This document shows, piece after piece, positions 6,234 through 14,055 of a DNA stretch of 18,211 nt (its first letter is position 1; each line of letters starts with the position of its first letter). The stretch spans positions 1-18,211 of the forward strand of contig DAOUVG010000005.1 in assembly GCA_030667735.1 (NCBI GenBank). Direction: 5' to 3'. This DNA comes from Dehalococcoidales bacterium (GTDB taxonomy: Bacteria; Chloroflexota; Dehalococcoidia; Dehalococcoidales; Fen-1064). The notes below the pieces were generated by a model. It was not told where the DNA came from. It worked only from the letters and a program-made list of their open reading frames with translations, and did not search any database. Both the position numbers and the translations under genes were made by a program.

Positions 6234-8084
6234 GTGACCATCAATAAGGCCGACCTCGACAAAATACTGCACCGCGTAACCCGTCCCGCCCGCTATACCG
6301 GCGGCGAGTGGAACAGCATCGTTAAGGACTGGTCAGCTACTCCCATTCGTGTAGTCCTCTCCTACCCGGATGCCTACGAGGTGGGTATGTCCAATATGGC
6401 CTTGCCCGTCCTCTATGGCCTGCTCAACGGCCAGCCTGACGTCCTCGCGGAGAGGGTGTTTGCCCCCTGGGTGGACATGGCGGCCGCGATGAGGGAATCC
6501 GGCATTACCCTGTTCAGCCTGGAATCGAAACGCCCACTGGCTGAGTTCGACATAATTGGTTTCTCCCTGGGCTACGAGTTGACCTATACCAACGTACTGA
6601 ACATGCTGGACCTGGCGGAAATCCCGGTCCGTGCCGCCGAGAGGAATAACTCCCACCCGCTGGTGATTGCCGGCGGTAGCTGTGCCCTTAACCCGGAGCC
6701 AATGTCCGACTTCATTGACGTCTTCGTTATTGGCGATGGTGAGGAAGTAGTACTGGAGTTGCTCGAAACCTTCCGGCACTGGAAGGAGGAGAACGGCACC
6801 ACCAGGGAGCAACTGCTCCGTCGTCTGGCCGGCATTCCCGGCGTTTATGTACCGGGTCTGTACCTGGTTGAGTATCAGGCTGATGGTACCCTGAAGAGCA
6901 TCACCCCGACGGCACCGGAGGCCAGCCCGGCCATCCGGCGGCGTGCTGTTGCCAAGCTTCCGCCCCCACCCACCGCGCCGGTGGTACCCTACATCGAGGT
7001 AATACACGACCGTGGCGCAATAGAGATACAGCGCGGCTGCACTCGCGGCTGCCGTTTTTGCCAGGCCGGCATCATATACCGTCCGGTAAGGGTGAGACCT
7101 CCGTCAGAGGTACTGAACGCAGCCGAGGAACTGGTAACCGGCTGCGGCTACAACGAGGTCTCCCTGGTCTCGCTGAGCACCAGTGACTACCCCGGGATTG
7201 ACCGGCTTGTCACCGACCTCTCCCGGAACCTTGATAACGTTTCCCTGTCATTGCCCAGCCTCTATATCAACAGCTTCACCGTGGAGCTGATGGACTCGCT
7301 GCTGTCGCGAAAGAAGATAGGTCTTACCTTCGCTCCGGAGGCAGGGAGCGAGAGGCTGCGGCAGGTCATCAACAAGAACATCTCCGATGACGAACTATTC
7401 GAGGCCTTAGAAGCCATCTTTGCCAGGGGCTGGAAGAGCCTCAAACTGTACTTCATGCTCGGTCTGCCCTCAGAGACCATGGAGGATGTCCAGGACATTG
7501 TCCGACTGGTGGACAGAATCCGGGCTCTGGGCAGGAGCACGGCGGGCCGGACTCCCCAGATGAGGATTAACATCTCCACATTTGTACCCAAGCCGCACAC
7601 GCCGTTCCAGTGGGTGGCCCAGGCGGGCGAAGAAGAACTGACCGCCCGGCAGGAAGTGCTCAAAGCGGGTCTCCGGCGGAAGGGTACGCGGCTGTCCTGG
7701 CATGATCCCGGGACCAGTATGCTCGAAGCAGCGATGTCGCGCGGGGACAGGCGGCTGGGAGGGGTTATTTACCGTGCCTGGCAACTCGGCTCCGTCTTTG
7801 ACGCCTGGAACGAGCACTTCAGCTATGAGAACTGGGAAACTGCTTTTGCCGAAGCCGGACTTGACATCGATTTCTACGCCCGAAGGCAGCGTCCCTTGGA
7901 CGAGGTGTTCCCCTGGTCACATATCGGCATCGGCGTGACCGGCGAATTCCTGAAGAGAGAATACGAACGCGCCCTGGCAGGTAAACGAACCCCGGACTGC
8001 CGGGAGGGTGACTGCAACGCCTGCGGCCTGGAGGAATCGGAGCCGGCCTGCAGGGAGAAGCGACGACAGATTAAGCGTGACTAG
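6234..8084 (+). CDS. B12-binding radical SAM protein, TIGR03960-like
   Basis: The protein has 616 residues and starts at GTG. The N-terminal half (about 35-200) resembles a cobalamin-binding domain as in other B12-dependent radical SAM proteins. The radical SAM core follows, with the cluster motif GCTRGCRFC: Cys269, Cys273 and Cys276 bind the 4Fe-4S cluster that cleaves S-adenosylmethionine. The segment LTFAPEAGSERLRQVINK and the later FVPKPHTPFQWVAQ are typical of the TIGR03960 group. The C-terminus has a cysteine cluster (CREGDCNACG...C), perhaps an extra metal site. The reaction is unknown; family members often sit with a TIGR03936/DUF2344 protein and ribosome or tRNA-related genes. No such partner follows here. 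The TAG stop (8082-8084) lies inside the MITE-like terminal repeat. No ribosome site precedes the start. Confidence 0.93.
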   Translation: MTINKADLDKILHRVTRPARYTGGEWNSIVKDWSATPIRVVLSYPDAYEVGMSNMALPVLYGLLNGQPDVLAERVFAPWVDMAAAMRESGITLFSLESKRPLAEFDIIGFSLGYELTYTNVLNMLDLAEIPVRAAERNNSHPLVIAGGSCALNPEPMSDFIDVFVIGDGEEVVLELLETFRHWKEENGTTREQLLRRLAGIPGVYVPGLYLVEYQADGTLKSITPTAPEASPAIRRRAVAKLPPPPTAPVVPYIEVIHDRGAIEIQRGCTRGCRFCQAGIIYRPVRVRPPSEVLNAAEELVTGCGYNEVSLVSLSTSDYPGIDRLVTDLSRNLDNVSLSLPSLYINSFTVELMDSLLSRKKIGLTFAPEAGSERLRQVINKNISDDELFEALEAIFARGWKSLKLYFMLGLPSETMEDVQDIVRLVDRIRALGRSTAGRTPQMRINISTFVPKPHTPFQWVAQAGEEELTARQEVLKAGLRRKGTRLSWHDPGTSMLEAAMSRGDRRLGGVIYRAWQLGSVFDAWNEHFSYENWETAFAEAGLDIDFYARRQRPLDEVFPWSHIGIGVTGEFLKREYERALAGKRTPDCREGDCNACGLEESEPACREKRRQIKRD

Positions 8085-8313
8085 CAGGGTGCTGAAAAAC
8101 CCTTCCGACTGTCCCAGTTGCACATGGCCCATCTTGGCCACACGGGATAAGGCGTACACCAGTGCGAAGGTTTTGTTGGGTGGAAGCCGAATCAAGGGGG
8201 ACACCGTGCGGCCTAGATAGGCCGCCTTCTCCTTCCCTTTACCAAGGGGAAGGAGAGATCAGGCTAGGGGCTTCGCCCCTCTGGACTCCCCTTTTTTATA
8301 AGCAGCCTGCTAG
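8081..8313. mobile_element. MITE-like element with terminal inverted repeats
   Basis: The left end CTAGCAGGGTGCTGAAAAA (8081-8099) and the right end read on minus, CTAGCAGGCTGCT (8313-8301), match at 12 of 13 positions, with an A-run after each. The outer TA dinucleotides would fit a TA target-site duplication as made by IS630/Tc1-type transposases. Inside are three hairpins: GCGGCCTA/TAGGCCGC (8208-8225), CTCCTTCCC/GGGAAGGAG (8229-8255) and AGGGGC/GCCCCT (8266-8280), followed by TTTTTT at 8292-8297. It holds no gene. Both flanking genes end on TAG codons within the termini. It may also serve as a bidirectional terminator. Confidence 0.6.
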
Positions 8314-9158
8314 GCCCGCAGACCGCCGTCGACAAGCAGGGTGTGTCCGGTGATATAGCTGGCAGCATCAGAGACCAGAAACAGAGCGGCGCTGGCGATT
8401 TCCTCCGGCTCGGCCATCCTGGCCATCGGTATCCTCCTGGCAAGCACCTGGTCCAGCATACCGGTCACATCTTCCGGAGTAGTCGGGGCTCCACTAACCC
8501 CGGATAGTTGCTCCAGGTTCGTCCTGAAGTCCGGGTCATCGAAGTCCCACATACCGCTGGTCATCTCTGTTCTGATGAGGCCGGGAGCAATTGCGTTCAC
8601 CCGGACGTTGTGCGGCCCCAGCTCCCAGGCCAGTCCCCTGGTGAGCATCATAATGCCCGCCTTGGCGCCGGGGTAGGGATTGGCACTGTTCCTGACACAT
8701 TGTATCCCCTCAACTGATGCCAGGCTGACGATGCTTCCCTTCTTCCGCTCTATCATCCCGGGGGCAAAAGCTTTGCAGCAGAGGTAACAGCCCTTGAGAT
8801 GAATATCTATCACGCGGTCCCACTCTTCCTCTTCGATAGAGAGCAGGGGTGTACCGCTGCCGATGCCGGCGTTATTAACAAGAATATCCACCGGGCCAAG
8901 TTTTTCTGCCGTCTCCCGTGCCAGGTTATCGATGTCTTGCTTCACGGACACGTCGGCCCGTACTGCCAGGGCACGCCGACCCAGCCCGCGTATTTCCTCG
9001 GCCACCTCTTCCAGCTTGCCATCCTCGACAACGAAGTCACAAACGGCGACGTCCGCGCCCGCCTCGGCAAAGGTCAGGGCTATTGCCCGGCCTATTCCCT
9101 GTCTGCCTCCGGTGACTGCGGCAACCTGTCCTTCAAGTGAGAAACCGGGTAACGTCAT
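8310..9158 (-). CDS. Short-chain dehydrogenase/reductase
   Basis: The protein has 282 residues with a Rossmann fold that oxidises or reduces a carbonyl or alcohol with NAD(P). The cofactor motif is TGGRQGIG (16-23), and Asp41 at the end of the second strand favours NAD(H). NNAG is at 95-98. The catalytic residues are Ser148 (SLASVEG), Tyr162 and Lys166 (YPGAK). C-terminal AEPEEIASAALFLVSDAASYITGHTLLVDGG is typical of FabG-like SDRs. An insertion of about 25 residues (MWDFDDPDFRT...DVTGMLDQVLARR) before that lies in the substrate loop, so this is probably not FabG itself. Substrate unknown. It follows gyrA by 47 bases and likely shares its mRNA. The stop codon sits in the right end of the MITE-like element. 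Confidence 0.92.
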   Translation of the reverse strand: MTLPGFSLEGQVAAVTGGRQGIGRAIALTFAEAGADVAVCDFVVEDGKLEEVAEEIRGLGRRALAVRADVSVKQDIDNLARETAEKLGPVDILVNNAGIGSGTPLLSIEEEEWDRVIDIHLKGCYLCCKAFAPGMIERKKGSIVSLASVEGIQCVRNSANPYPGAKAGIMMLTRGLAWELGPHNVRVNAIAPGLIRTEMTSGMWDFDDPDFRTNLEQLSGVSGAPTTPEDVTGMLDQVLARRIPMARMAEPEEIASAALFLVSDAASYITGHTLLVDGGLRA

Positions 9159-9205
9159 TTCTTTCTGCTCTCTTTACTATCCGGCGCTGAAATCTGTCCC
9201 TCTGT

Positions 9206-11632
9206 TCAGGCGATTTCCATATGGGCCAGAGCCACTACTTCATCGCCTTCGTTCATTCGCATCAGTATCACTCCCTGAGTGCTCCTGCCCTGGACCGTGA
9301 TATCCTTGACCGGTGTGCGAACGACAATACCATTGGCGGAGATGAACATTACTTCCTGGGACCAGGTGACCAGCCTGGCATCAGCGATACCGCCGGTCTT
9401 TTCAATTATCTTAAATGTCCGGACACCACCACCGCCACGGTGCTGTTTGGGGTAATCATCAATAGGCGTAAGCTTACCGAAGCCCTGTTTGGTGATAACC
9501 AGGAAGTATGTCTTGGGTCGGGCAATACCGGCACCGACGACCCGGTCACCCTCGGCCAGACGGATACCCCGAACACCACCACTTGTCCGGGAACTGGCCC
9601 GGATACTGGATACGGCAAACCTTATCGACTGTCCGTTTTCGGTCACCAGTACGAGGTCTTCCTGGTCACTGGCTACACGGCTGGCCACGAGTTCGTCCCC
9701 GTCCTCCACGTCCATGGCAATGAGCCCACTGCTGCGTACAGCGGCGAACTTATCCAGGGCCGTTTTCTTTACCTCTCCAAGGCGGGTAACCAGCACCATA
9801 AAGGCATCCGGAGTGAATTCCGGCACGACTGCCATATCAGTAATCTTCTCATTCTCCAATATGGAAAAGAGGTTAATAACCGCCGTTCCTTTGCTCACAC
9901 GGGTACTCTCCGGTGGCAATTCGTAACACTTGAGGCTGAAACACCTGCCCTTGTTGGTGAGCAGGAGCAGGTTGTCATGGGTATCCGCCACCGCCAGCAG
10001 CCTGACGGCGTCCTCCTCCCGGGTAGTTATGCCAATAATGCCCTTGGCGCCACGGTGCGTGGACCGGTAGGCAAGGGTCGGTACACGTTTGACGAAGCCC
10101 CGGTTACTGAGAATCACAGCCACACGCTGGTGAGGGATGAGGTCTTCTTCCCGGAACTCGGAAACACCCTCGGTACTTATCTCGGTCCTGCGCTCGTCGC
10201 TGAACTCGGTCTTGATCTTTTCAAGCTCCTCCTTCACCACTCCCAGAACCCTGCCGGGATTGGCCAGCAGGCCCTCCAGGTAGGAAATGCTCTTCAGCAC
10301 CTCGGTATACTCTTCGAGCACCTTGTCCCGTTCCATAGTGGCCAGGCGGCGCAACGGCATCTCAAGGATGGCATCCGCCTGTATCTGTGACAGGCTGAAT
10401 TCGCTCATCAGGTTCTGTCTGGCATTCTCAGTGGTACGCGACTTCCTGATGGTGGCAATCACCTTGTCGATATTATCAAGGGCTATCTTCAGGCCCTCCA
10501 GAATATGGGCCCGGCTTCTGGCCTTCTTCAACTCGAACCGTGAGCGGCGGGTAACAATCTCACGGCGGAAGTCTATGAAGTACCGGAGCGCCTCTTTGAG
10601 ACTGAGCACCCGGGGCTGGCCGTCCACCAGCGCCAGTATATTGGCAGCGAAGGTAGTCTGGAGCTGGGTGAATTTATAAAGGTTGTTGAGTAATTTCTGC
10701 GGTTGGGCTTCCCGCTTCAACTGGATAACTACGCGCATTCCCTGCCGGTCAGACTCATCACGCAACTCACTGATACCGGTAATTTTCTTGCTGGATACCA
10801 GGGAAGCAATCTTTTCAACCAGCGCAGCCTTGTTCACCTGGTAGGGTAACTCGGTAATAATTATCTGACGCTGACCGGTCTCGGAGGCGTCCCCCAGATA
10901 CGCCTTGGCCCGTACCACTATCCTGCCCCGCCCGGTAGCATAGGCACTCTTAATACCTTCTTCACCGAGGATAACACCACCGGTAGGGAAGTCAGGGCCC
11001 TTGATAAACTCGGTCAACTCGTCAATCGTTGCCTTGGGGTTATCAATCAGGCAAGCGAGGGCGTCACACACCTCACGCAGATTGTGCGGGGGGATGTTGG
11101 TGGCCATGCCCACGGCGATACCGGAGCTGCCGTTGACCAGCAGGTTGGGAACACGTGCCGGCAGGACAACAGGCTCCTTGAGACTTTCATCGAAGTTGGG
11201 ATTGAATTCGACGGTCTCTTTGTCGAGGTCGGCCATCATCTCCTCGGCAATCGCGGTCAGGCGGGCCTCGGTATAACGCATTGCCGCAGGAGGGTCATTG
11301 TCCACGCTGCCGTAATTACCCTGTCCGTCAACGAGCATCGCCCGCATGGAGAAGGTCTGTGCCATGCGCACCATAGCATCGTAGATAGATTGATCACCAT
11401 GGGGGTGGTACTTACCCAGCACCTCACCGACGATACGCGCGCTCTTCTTGTAGGGTGTATTGGAGTTCATACCCATCTCGTTCATGGCGAAGAGGATACG
11501 ACGGTGCACCGGCTTCAGCCCATCCCGCACGTCCGGTAGAGCGCGGGAAACGATTACGCTCATCGCGTAATCGAGGTACGAACCCCTCATTTCATCTTCT
11601 ATGCTTACCGGCCTGATTTTCCCCAGAACCAT
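9206..11632 (-). CDS. gyrA: DNA gyrase subunit A (type IIA topoisomerase A subunit)
   Basis: The 808-residue A subunit breaks and rejoins both DNA strands. With GyrB it would introduce negative supercoils. The winged-helix/tower core spans about 1-495, with [21 protein letters not shown] near the N-terminus and the catalytic tyrosine Tyr120 in [11 protein letters not shown] six-bladed beta-pinwheel fills about 500-808. Two departures from the usual pattern are visible. The drug-binding loop reads [10 protein letters not shown], placing Gln81 where E. coli has Ser83. The GyrA box, usually QRRGGKG, is HRGAKG at 526-531. The box is needed for wrapping in classic gyrases, so a topoisomerase IV-like activity is an alternative. 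AGGGAA precedes the ATG, and the gene begins 14 bases after the TPR gene. Length fits the family. Confidence 0.93.
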   Translation of the reverse strand: MVLGKIRPVSIEDEMRGSYLDYAMSVIVSRALPDVRDGLKPVHRRILFAMNEMGMNSNTPYKKSARIVGEVLGKYHPHGDQSIYDAMVRMAQTFSMRAMLVDGQGNYGSVDNDPPAAMRYTEARLTAIAEEMMADLDKETVEFNPNFDESLKEPVVLPARVPNLLVNGSSGIAVGMATNIPPHNLREVCDALACLIDNPKATIDELTEFIKGPDFPTGGVILGEEGIKSAYATGRGRIVVRAKAYLGDASETGQRQIIITELPYQVNKAALVEKIASLVSSKKITGISELRDESDRQGMRVVIQLKREAQPQKLLNNLYKFTQLQTTFAANILALVDGQPRVLSLKEALRYFIDFRREIVTRRSRFELKKARSRAHILEGLKIALDNIDKVIATIRKSRTTENARQNLMSEFSLSQIQADAILEMPLRRLATMERDKVLEEYTEVLKSISYLEGLLANPGRVLGVVKEELEKIKTEFSDERRTEISTEGVSEFREEDLIPHQRVAVILSNRGFVKRVPTLAYRSTHRGAKGIIGITTREEDAVRLLAVADTHDNLLLLTNKGRCFSLKCYELPPESTRVSKGTAVINLFSILENEKITDMAVVPEFTPDAFMVLVTRLGEVKKTALDKFAAVRSSGLIAMDVEDGDELVASRVASDQEDLVLVTENGQSIRFAVSSIRASSRTSGGVRGIRLAEGDRVVGAGIARPKTYFLVITKQGFGKLTPIDDYPKQHRGGGGVRTFKIIEKTGGIADARLVTWSQEVMFISANGIVVRTPVKDITVQGRSTQGVILMRMNEGDEVVALAHMEIA

Positions 11633-11646
11633 TTCCCTAATCGCTC

Positions 11647-12462
11647 CTATAGTTCTTCATCAACATCGTCATCATCGGGAGACTCTTCAACCAGCAGTTC
11701 CATCTCCTCGCCACCTCCGACCACCGTGTACCCCGGGTCATCGGTGACCCTTTCCTCCTGTTCCAGCTCACGCCGCAGTACGCGGTCGCCGATACCAGTA
11801 CGCCCGCCAGAGAACCCTTGAGCAGGAAAGGAAAGGCGTCCCGCCTGGCTGGGGTGCTGGTATACCTCCCGGATGATTATGCTTATTACATCCTCGCTGG
11901 AGCTGACTATGGCGGCGGAGTACCTGTTGCCGCCTTGCACTAATCGGGCGAGTCGCTGCCCATACCCGGGTTCGACCTTCCCGAGATACTCCCCGGCGTT
12001 GTTCTCTGCTACCAGTGTAGAGCCGTCTATGCGCAGTTGCACCTGGTCGCCGGCCGCCATCCTGACCACTACCTCCGGTGGAGCCGGGTCAACCAGCCGG
12101 ACTACCCCCGCTTTACCTGTTTCCTCAATAAAGGATTGCGGTTCCAGCCTGTCGGCTCCTGCCGTGGCACCGATGGCAGTCTCTTTGAGGCGTGACAGGC
12201 GCTGCAGGTTCTTCCGGGCAATAGCGTTGTGGGGGTCGATTCCCCCGGTCCGCCGGTAGGCCTCTTCGGAGAGAGAGTACTCTCCCAGTTCCAGATGAGC
12301 CCGGCCGAGACGATTAAGCGCCTCGACGTCATTGGGAACCATCTCAATGATGCTGTGGTTAACGGCTACCGCCTCCCTCCACTTACCTTCCATGGCCAGG
12401 GTAATAGCCTGTTTACTCATCTGCCGCCCGAGTCGCGACCGGTCCTCTTCCTGATACGACAT
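11647..12462 (-). CDS. TPR-repeat protein upstream of gyrA
   Basis: The protein has 271 residues. The start at 12462 follows AGAGGA and is consistent with the promoter at 12499-12527; an in-frame ATG at 12498 would lie upstream of the predicted transcription start. Residues about 14-90 form two to three tetratricopeptide-like helix pairs ([43 protein letters not shown]), a protein-binding scaffold. Residues about 130-215 are strand-rich ([31 protein letters not shown]) and may be a small beta-barrel. The tail ends in an acidic run ([12 protein letters not shown]). Function unknown. The short gap to gyrA indicates an operon. A role as a partner in DNA topology is inference only. Confidence 0.85.
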   Translation of the reverse strand: MSYQEEDRSRLGRQMSKQAITLAMEGKWREAVAVNHSIIEMVPNDVEALNRLGRAHLELGEYSLSEEAYRRTGGIDPHNAIARKNLQRLSRLKETAIGATAGADRLEPQSFIEETGKAGVVRLVDPAPPEVVVRMAAGDQVQLRIDGSTLVAENNAGEYLGKVEPGYGQRLARLVQGGNRYSAAIVSSSEDVISIIIREVYQHPSQAGRLSFPAQGFSGGRTGIGDRVLRRELEQEERVTDDPGYTVVGGGEEMELLVEESPDDDDVDEEL

Positions 12463-12498
12463 CCTCTGTCCTCTGCCATCAGCCACAAATTTCATCAT

Positions 12499-12527
12499 AC
12501 ATTAGCTAATACCGCCAGACAAGTCAA
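12499..12527 (-). promoter_or_regulatory. Promoter of the TPR-gyrA-SDR operon
   Basis: On the minus strand, TTGACT (12527-12522) and TAATGT (12504-12499) have 17-bp spacing. They predict a start near 12492 and a 30-base leader before the ATG at 12462. Bases 12528-12684 upstream hold no gene; I see a GAAGTGA/TCACTTC stem (12612-12656) and a CGGGG/CCCCG palindrome (12589-12602), either of which might help end lysC transcription. Confidence 0.65.
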
Positions 12528-12684
12528 TACCTTTTTGGCCGGGATTTTCATATAGACATCGCGCCGAAAGCCAGTCACACAGACAAAGCGGGGGATTCCC
12601 CGGAACGGTAAGAAGTGACGCCCCTTGCCAGTGCCGGACTGCCGGGATTTCACTTCGAGAGTAGCTTTATCTTCCGTGAGCGGC

Positions 12685-13905
12685 CTACTCCTTCTCGTCC
12701 AACCGAAACGCCCGGTGCAGGGCACGTACGGCATCTTCGACTCTGTCCTCTTCGATGATGCAGGTTATACGTATCTCGGACGTGGTTATCAACTGGATAT
12801 TTATCCCCTGCTCGCTGAGAGTACTGAACATTCGGGAAGCAAACCCGGGAGTATTCTGCATGCCGGTGCCAACAACACTGACCTGTCCCAGCCTGGAATC
12901 ACTGACGCATTCCCTGGCACCGATTTCCCTGGCGATGGGTTCAACCACCTTCAGGGCCTCTTCCTCCTGCCCACTGGCCACGGTGAAGGTGAGGTCGGTG
13001 ATGTTATCAACGCTGGCGTTCTGTACGATGGTATCAACGCTGATGCCCGCCCCGGCCAGCGGTCCAAAAAGAGCGGCGGCGATTCCCGGTCGGTCCGGGA
13101 CACCGATAACGGTTATCTTGGCGACATCGAGGTCGTGGGCAATACTCCTCACCTTGTTGCGTACTTCCATTGACACTCCTCCGTGAATCAACGTGCCCGG
13201 CCTCCCGGTGAAGCTTGAGGACACCTGAATAGGGACTTCATACAATTCCCCCAGCTCGACGGCCCGACCGTGCATGACCCTGGCCCCGTGGGAGGCCAGT
13301 TCCAGCATCTCTTCATAGCCAATCTCTTCCAGAGGCTGCGCTTCGGGGACGACGCGCGGGTCTGCCGTGTAGACACCCTCAACATCAGTGTATATCTGGC
13401 AAACTTCAGCCTTCAAGCTGGCCGCCAGGGCCACTGCGGTAGTATCCGAAGCACCCCTCCCCAGGGTGGTTACGTCCATTTCTTCGGTGATACCCTGAAA
13501 ACCGGCAACGATGACGATATTGCCCTTCTCAAGCTCCTTGAAGATACGCCTGGGCTCTATGTTCAGGATGCGTGCTCGCCGGTGAGAAGCGGTTGTCCTG
13601 ATTCCTGCCTGGGCACCGCTGAGGCTGATAGCCTGATAACCCATGGCCGCCAGCGCCATTGCCAGCAGGGTGCTGGAAACAAGCTCTCCGGTGGACAGCA
13701 GGGCGTCAAGCTCCCGGTCATCCGGGTGTTCATTAACCTGGTAGGCGAGGCTGACCAGGCTGTCCGTGGTCTTGCCCATGGCGGACACAGCCACGACCAC
13801 CTCGTTGCCCTTATCCCTGGTCGCGGCAATGCGCCGGGCGGCGTTTTTTATCTTCTCGGCGTCCGCCACCGACGAACCGCCATATTTCTGGACAATCAGT
13901 GCCAT
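12685..13905 (-). CDS. lysC: Aspartate kinase
   Basis: Aspartokinase phosphorylates aspartate with ATP, the first step to lysine, threonine and methionine. The protein has 406 residues, the normal size of the monofunctional Bacillus/Corynebacterium class. KYGGSSV (7-13) is the ATP/aspartate signature, followed by the kinase domain to about 240. Two ACT domains fill about 265-406 (ITVIGVPDRPGIAAALFGPLAGAGISVDTI and VSVVGTGMQNTPGFASRMFSTLSEQGINIQLI), which bind lysine or threonine as inhibitors. In this class an internal start can give a separate beta subunit; I did not identify one. GGGGAG lies four bases before the ATG at 13905; an in-frame TTG at 13917 is less likely. It lies downstream of the apgM-family gene on the same strand, across a 133-base dyad-rich gap. 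Confidence 0.94.
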   Translation of the reverse strand: MALIVQKYGGSSVADAEKIKNAARRIAATRDKGNEVVVAVSAMGKTTDSLVSLAYQVNEHPDDRELDALLSTGELVSSTLLAMALAAMGYQAISLSGAQAGIRTTASHRRARILNIEPRRIFKELEKGNIVIVAGFQGITEEMDVTTLGRGASDTTAVALAASLKAEVCQIYTDVEGVYTADPRVVPEAQPLEEIGYEEMLELASHGARVMHGRAVELGELYEVPIQVSSSFTGRPGTLIHGGVSMEVRNKVRSIAHDLDVAKITVIGVPDRPGIAAALFGPLAGAGISVDTIVQNASVDNITDLTFTVASGQEEEALKVVEPIAREIGARECVSDSRLGQVSVVGTGMQNTPGFASRMFSTLSEQGINIQLITTSEIRITCIIEEDRVEDAVRALHRAFRLDEKE

Positions 13906-13942
13906 TTCGCTCCCCAAAGAAGCAGAGGTATCTTATACGGGG

Positions 13943-14055
13943 ACTGCCGCTGCCTGGCAGTGGCGCGGCAATTCTTGCCGCGGTGACTCATGTTCCCACC
14001 AGCATACGTCTGATTCGGTGAATCAGCATACGTGTGATTCAGTGAATCAACATAC
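13943..14055. repeat. Tandem 24-bp dyad repeat and hairpins between the apgM-family gene and lysC
   Basis: Two 24-bp units (14001-14024 and 14025-14048) plus a 7-base partial third unit (14049-14055) run through the last codons and stop of the apgM-family gene. Each full unit holds a palindrome: CTGATTC-GGT-GAATCAG (14010-14026) and TGATTCA-G-TGAATCA (14035-14049). Toward lysC follow CGCGGCAA-TTC-TTGCCGCG (13964-13982) and ACTGCC/GGCAGT (13943-13961). No U-run follows any of them, so simple termination is unlikely. Regulation of lysC expression within the operon is a reasonable inference. Confidence 0.6.

Noticed and set aside
9221..10390. Long 389-codon open frame on the plus strand
   Set aside because: It lies entirely antisense to gyrA, has no recognisable domain, and follows from the codon bias of gyrA.
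12495..12734. 79-codon minus-strand frame between lysC and the TPR gene
   Set aside because: It overlaps the end of lysC and the TPR promoter, lacks a ribosome site, and shows no known domain.
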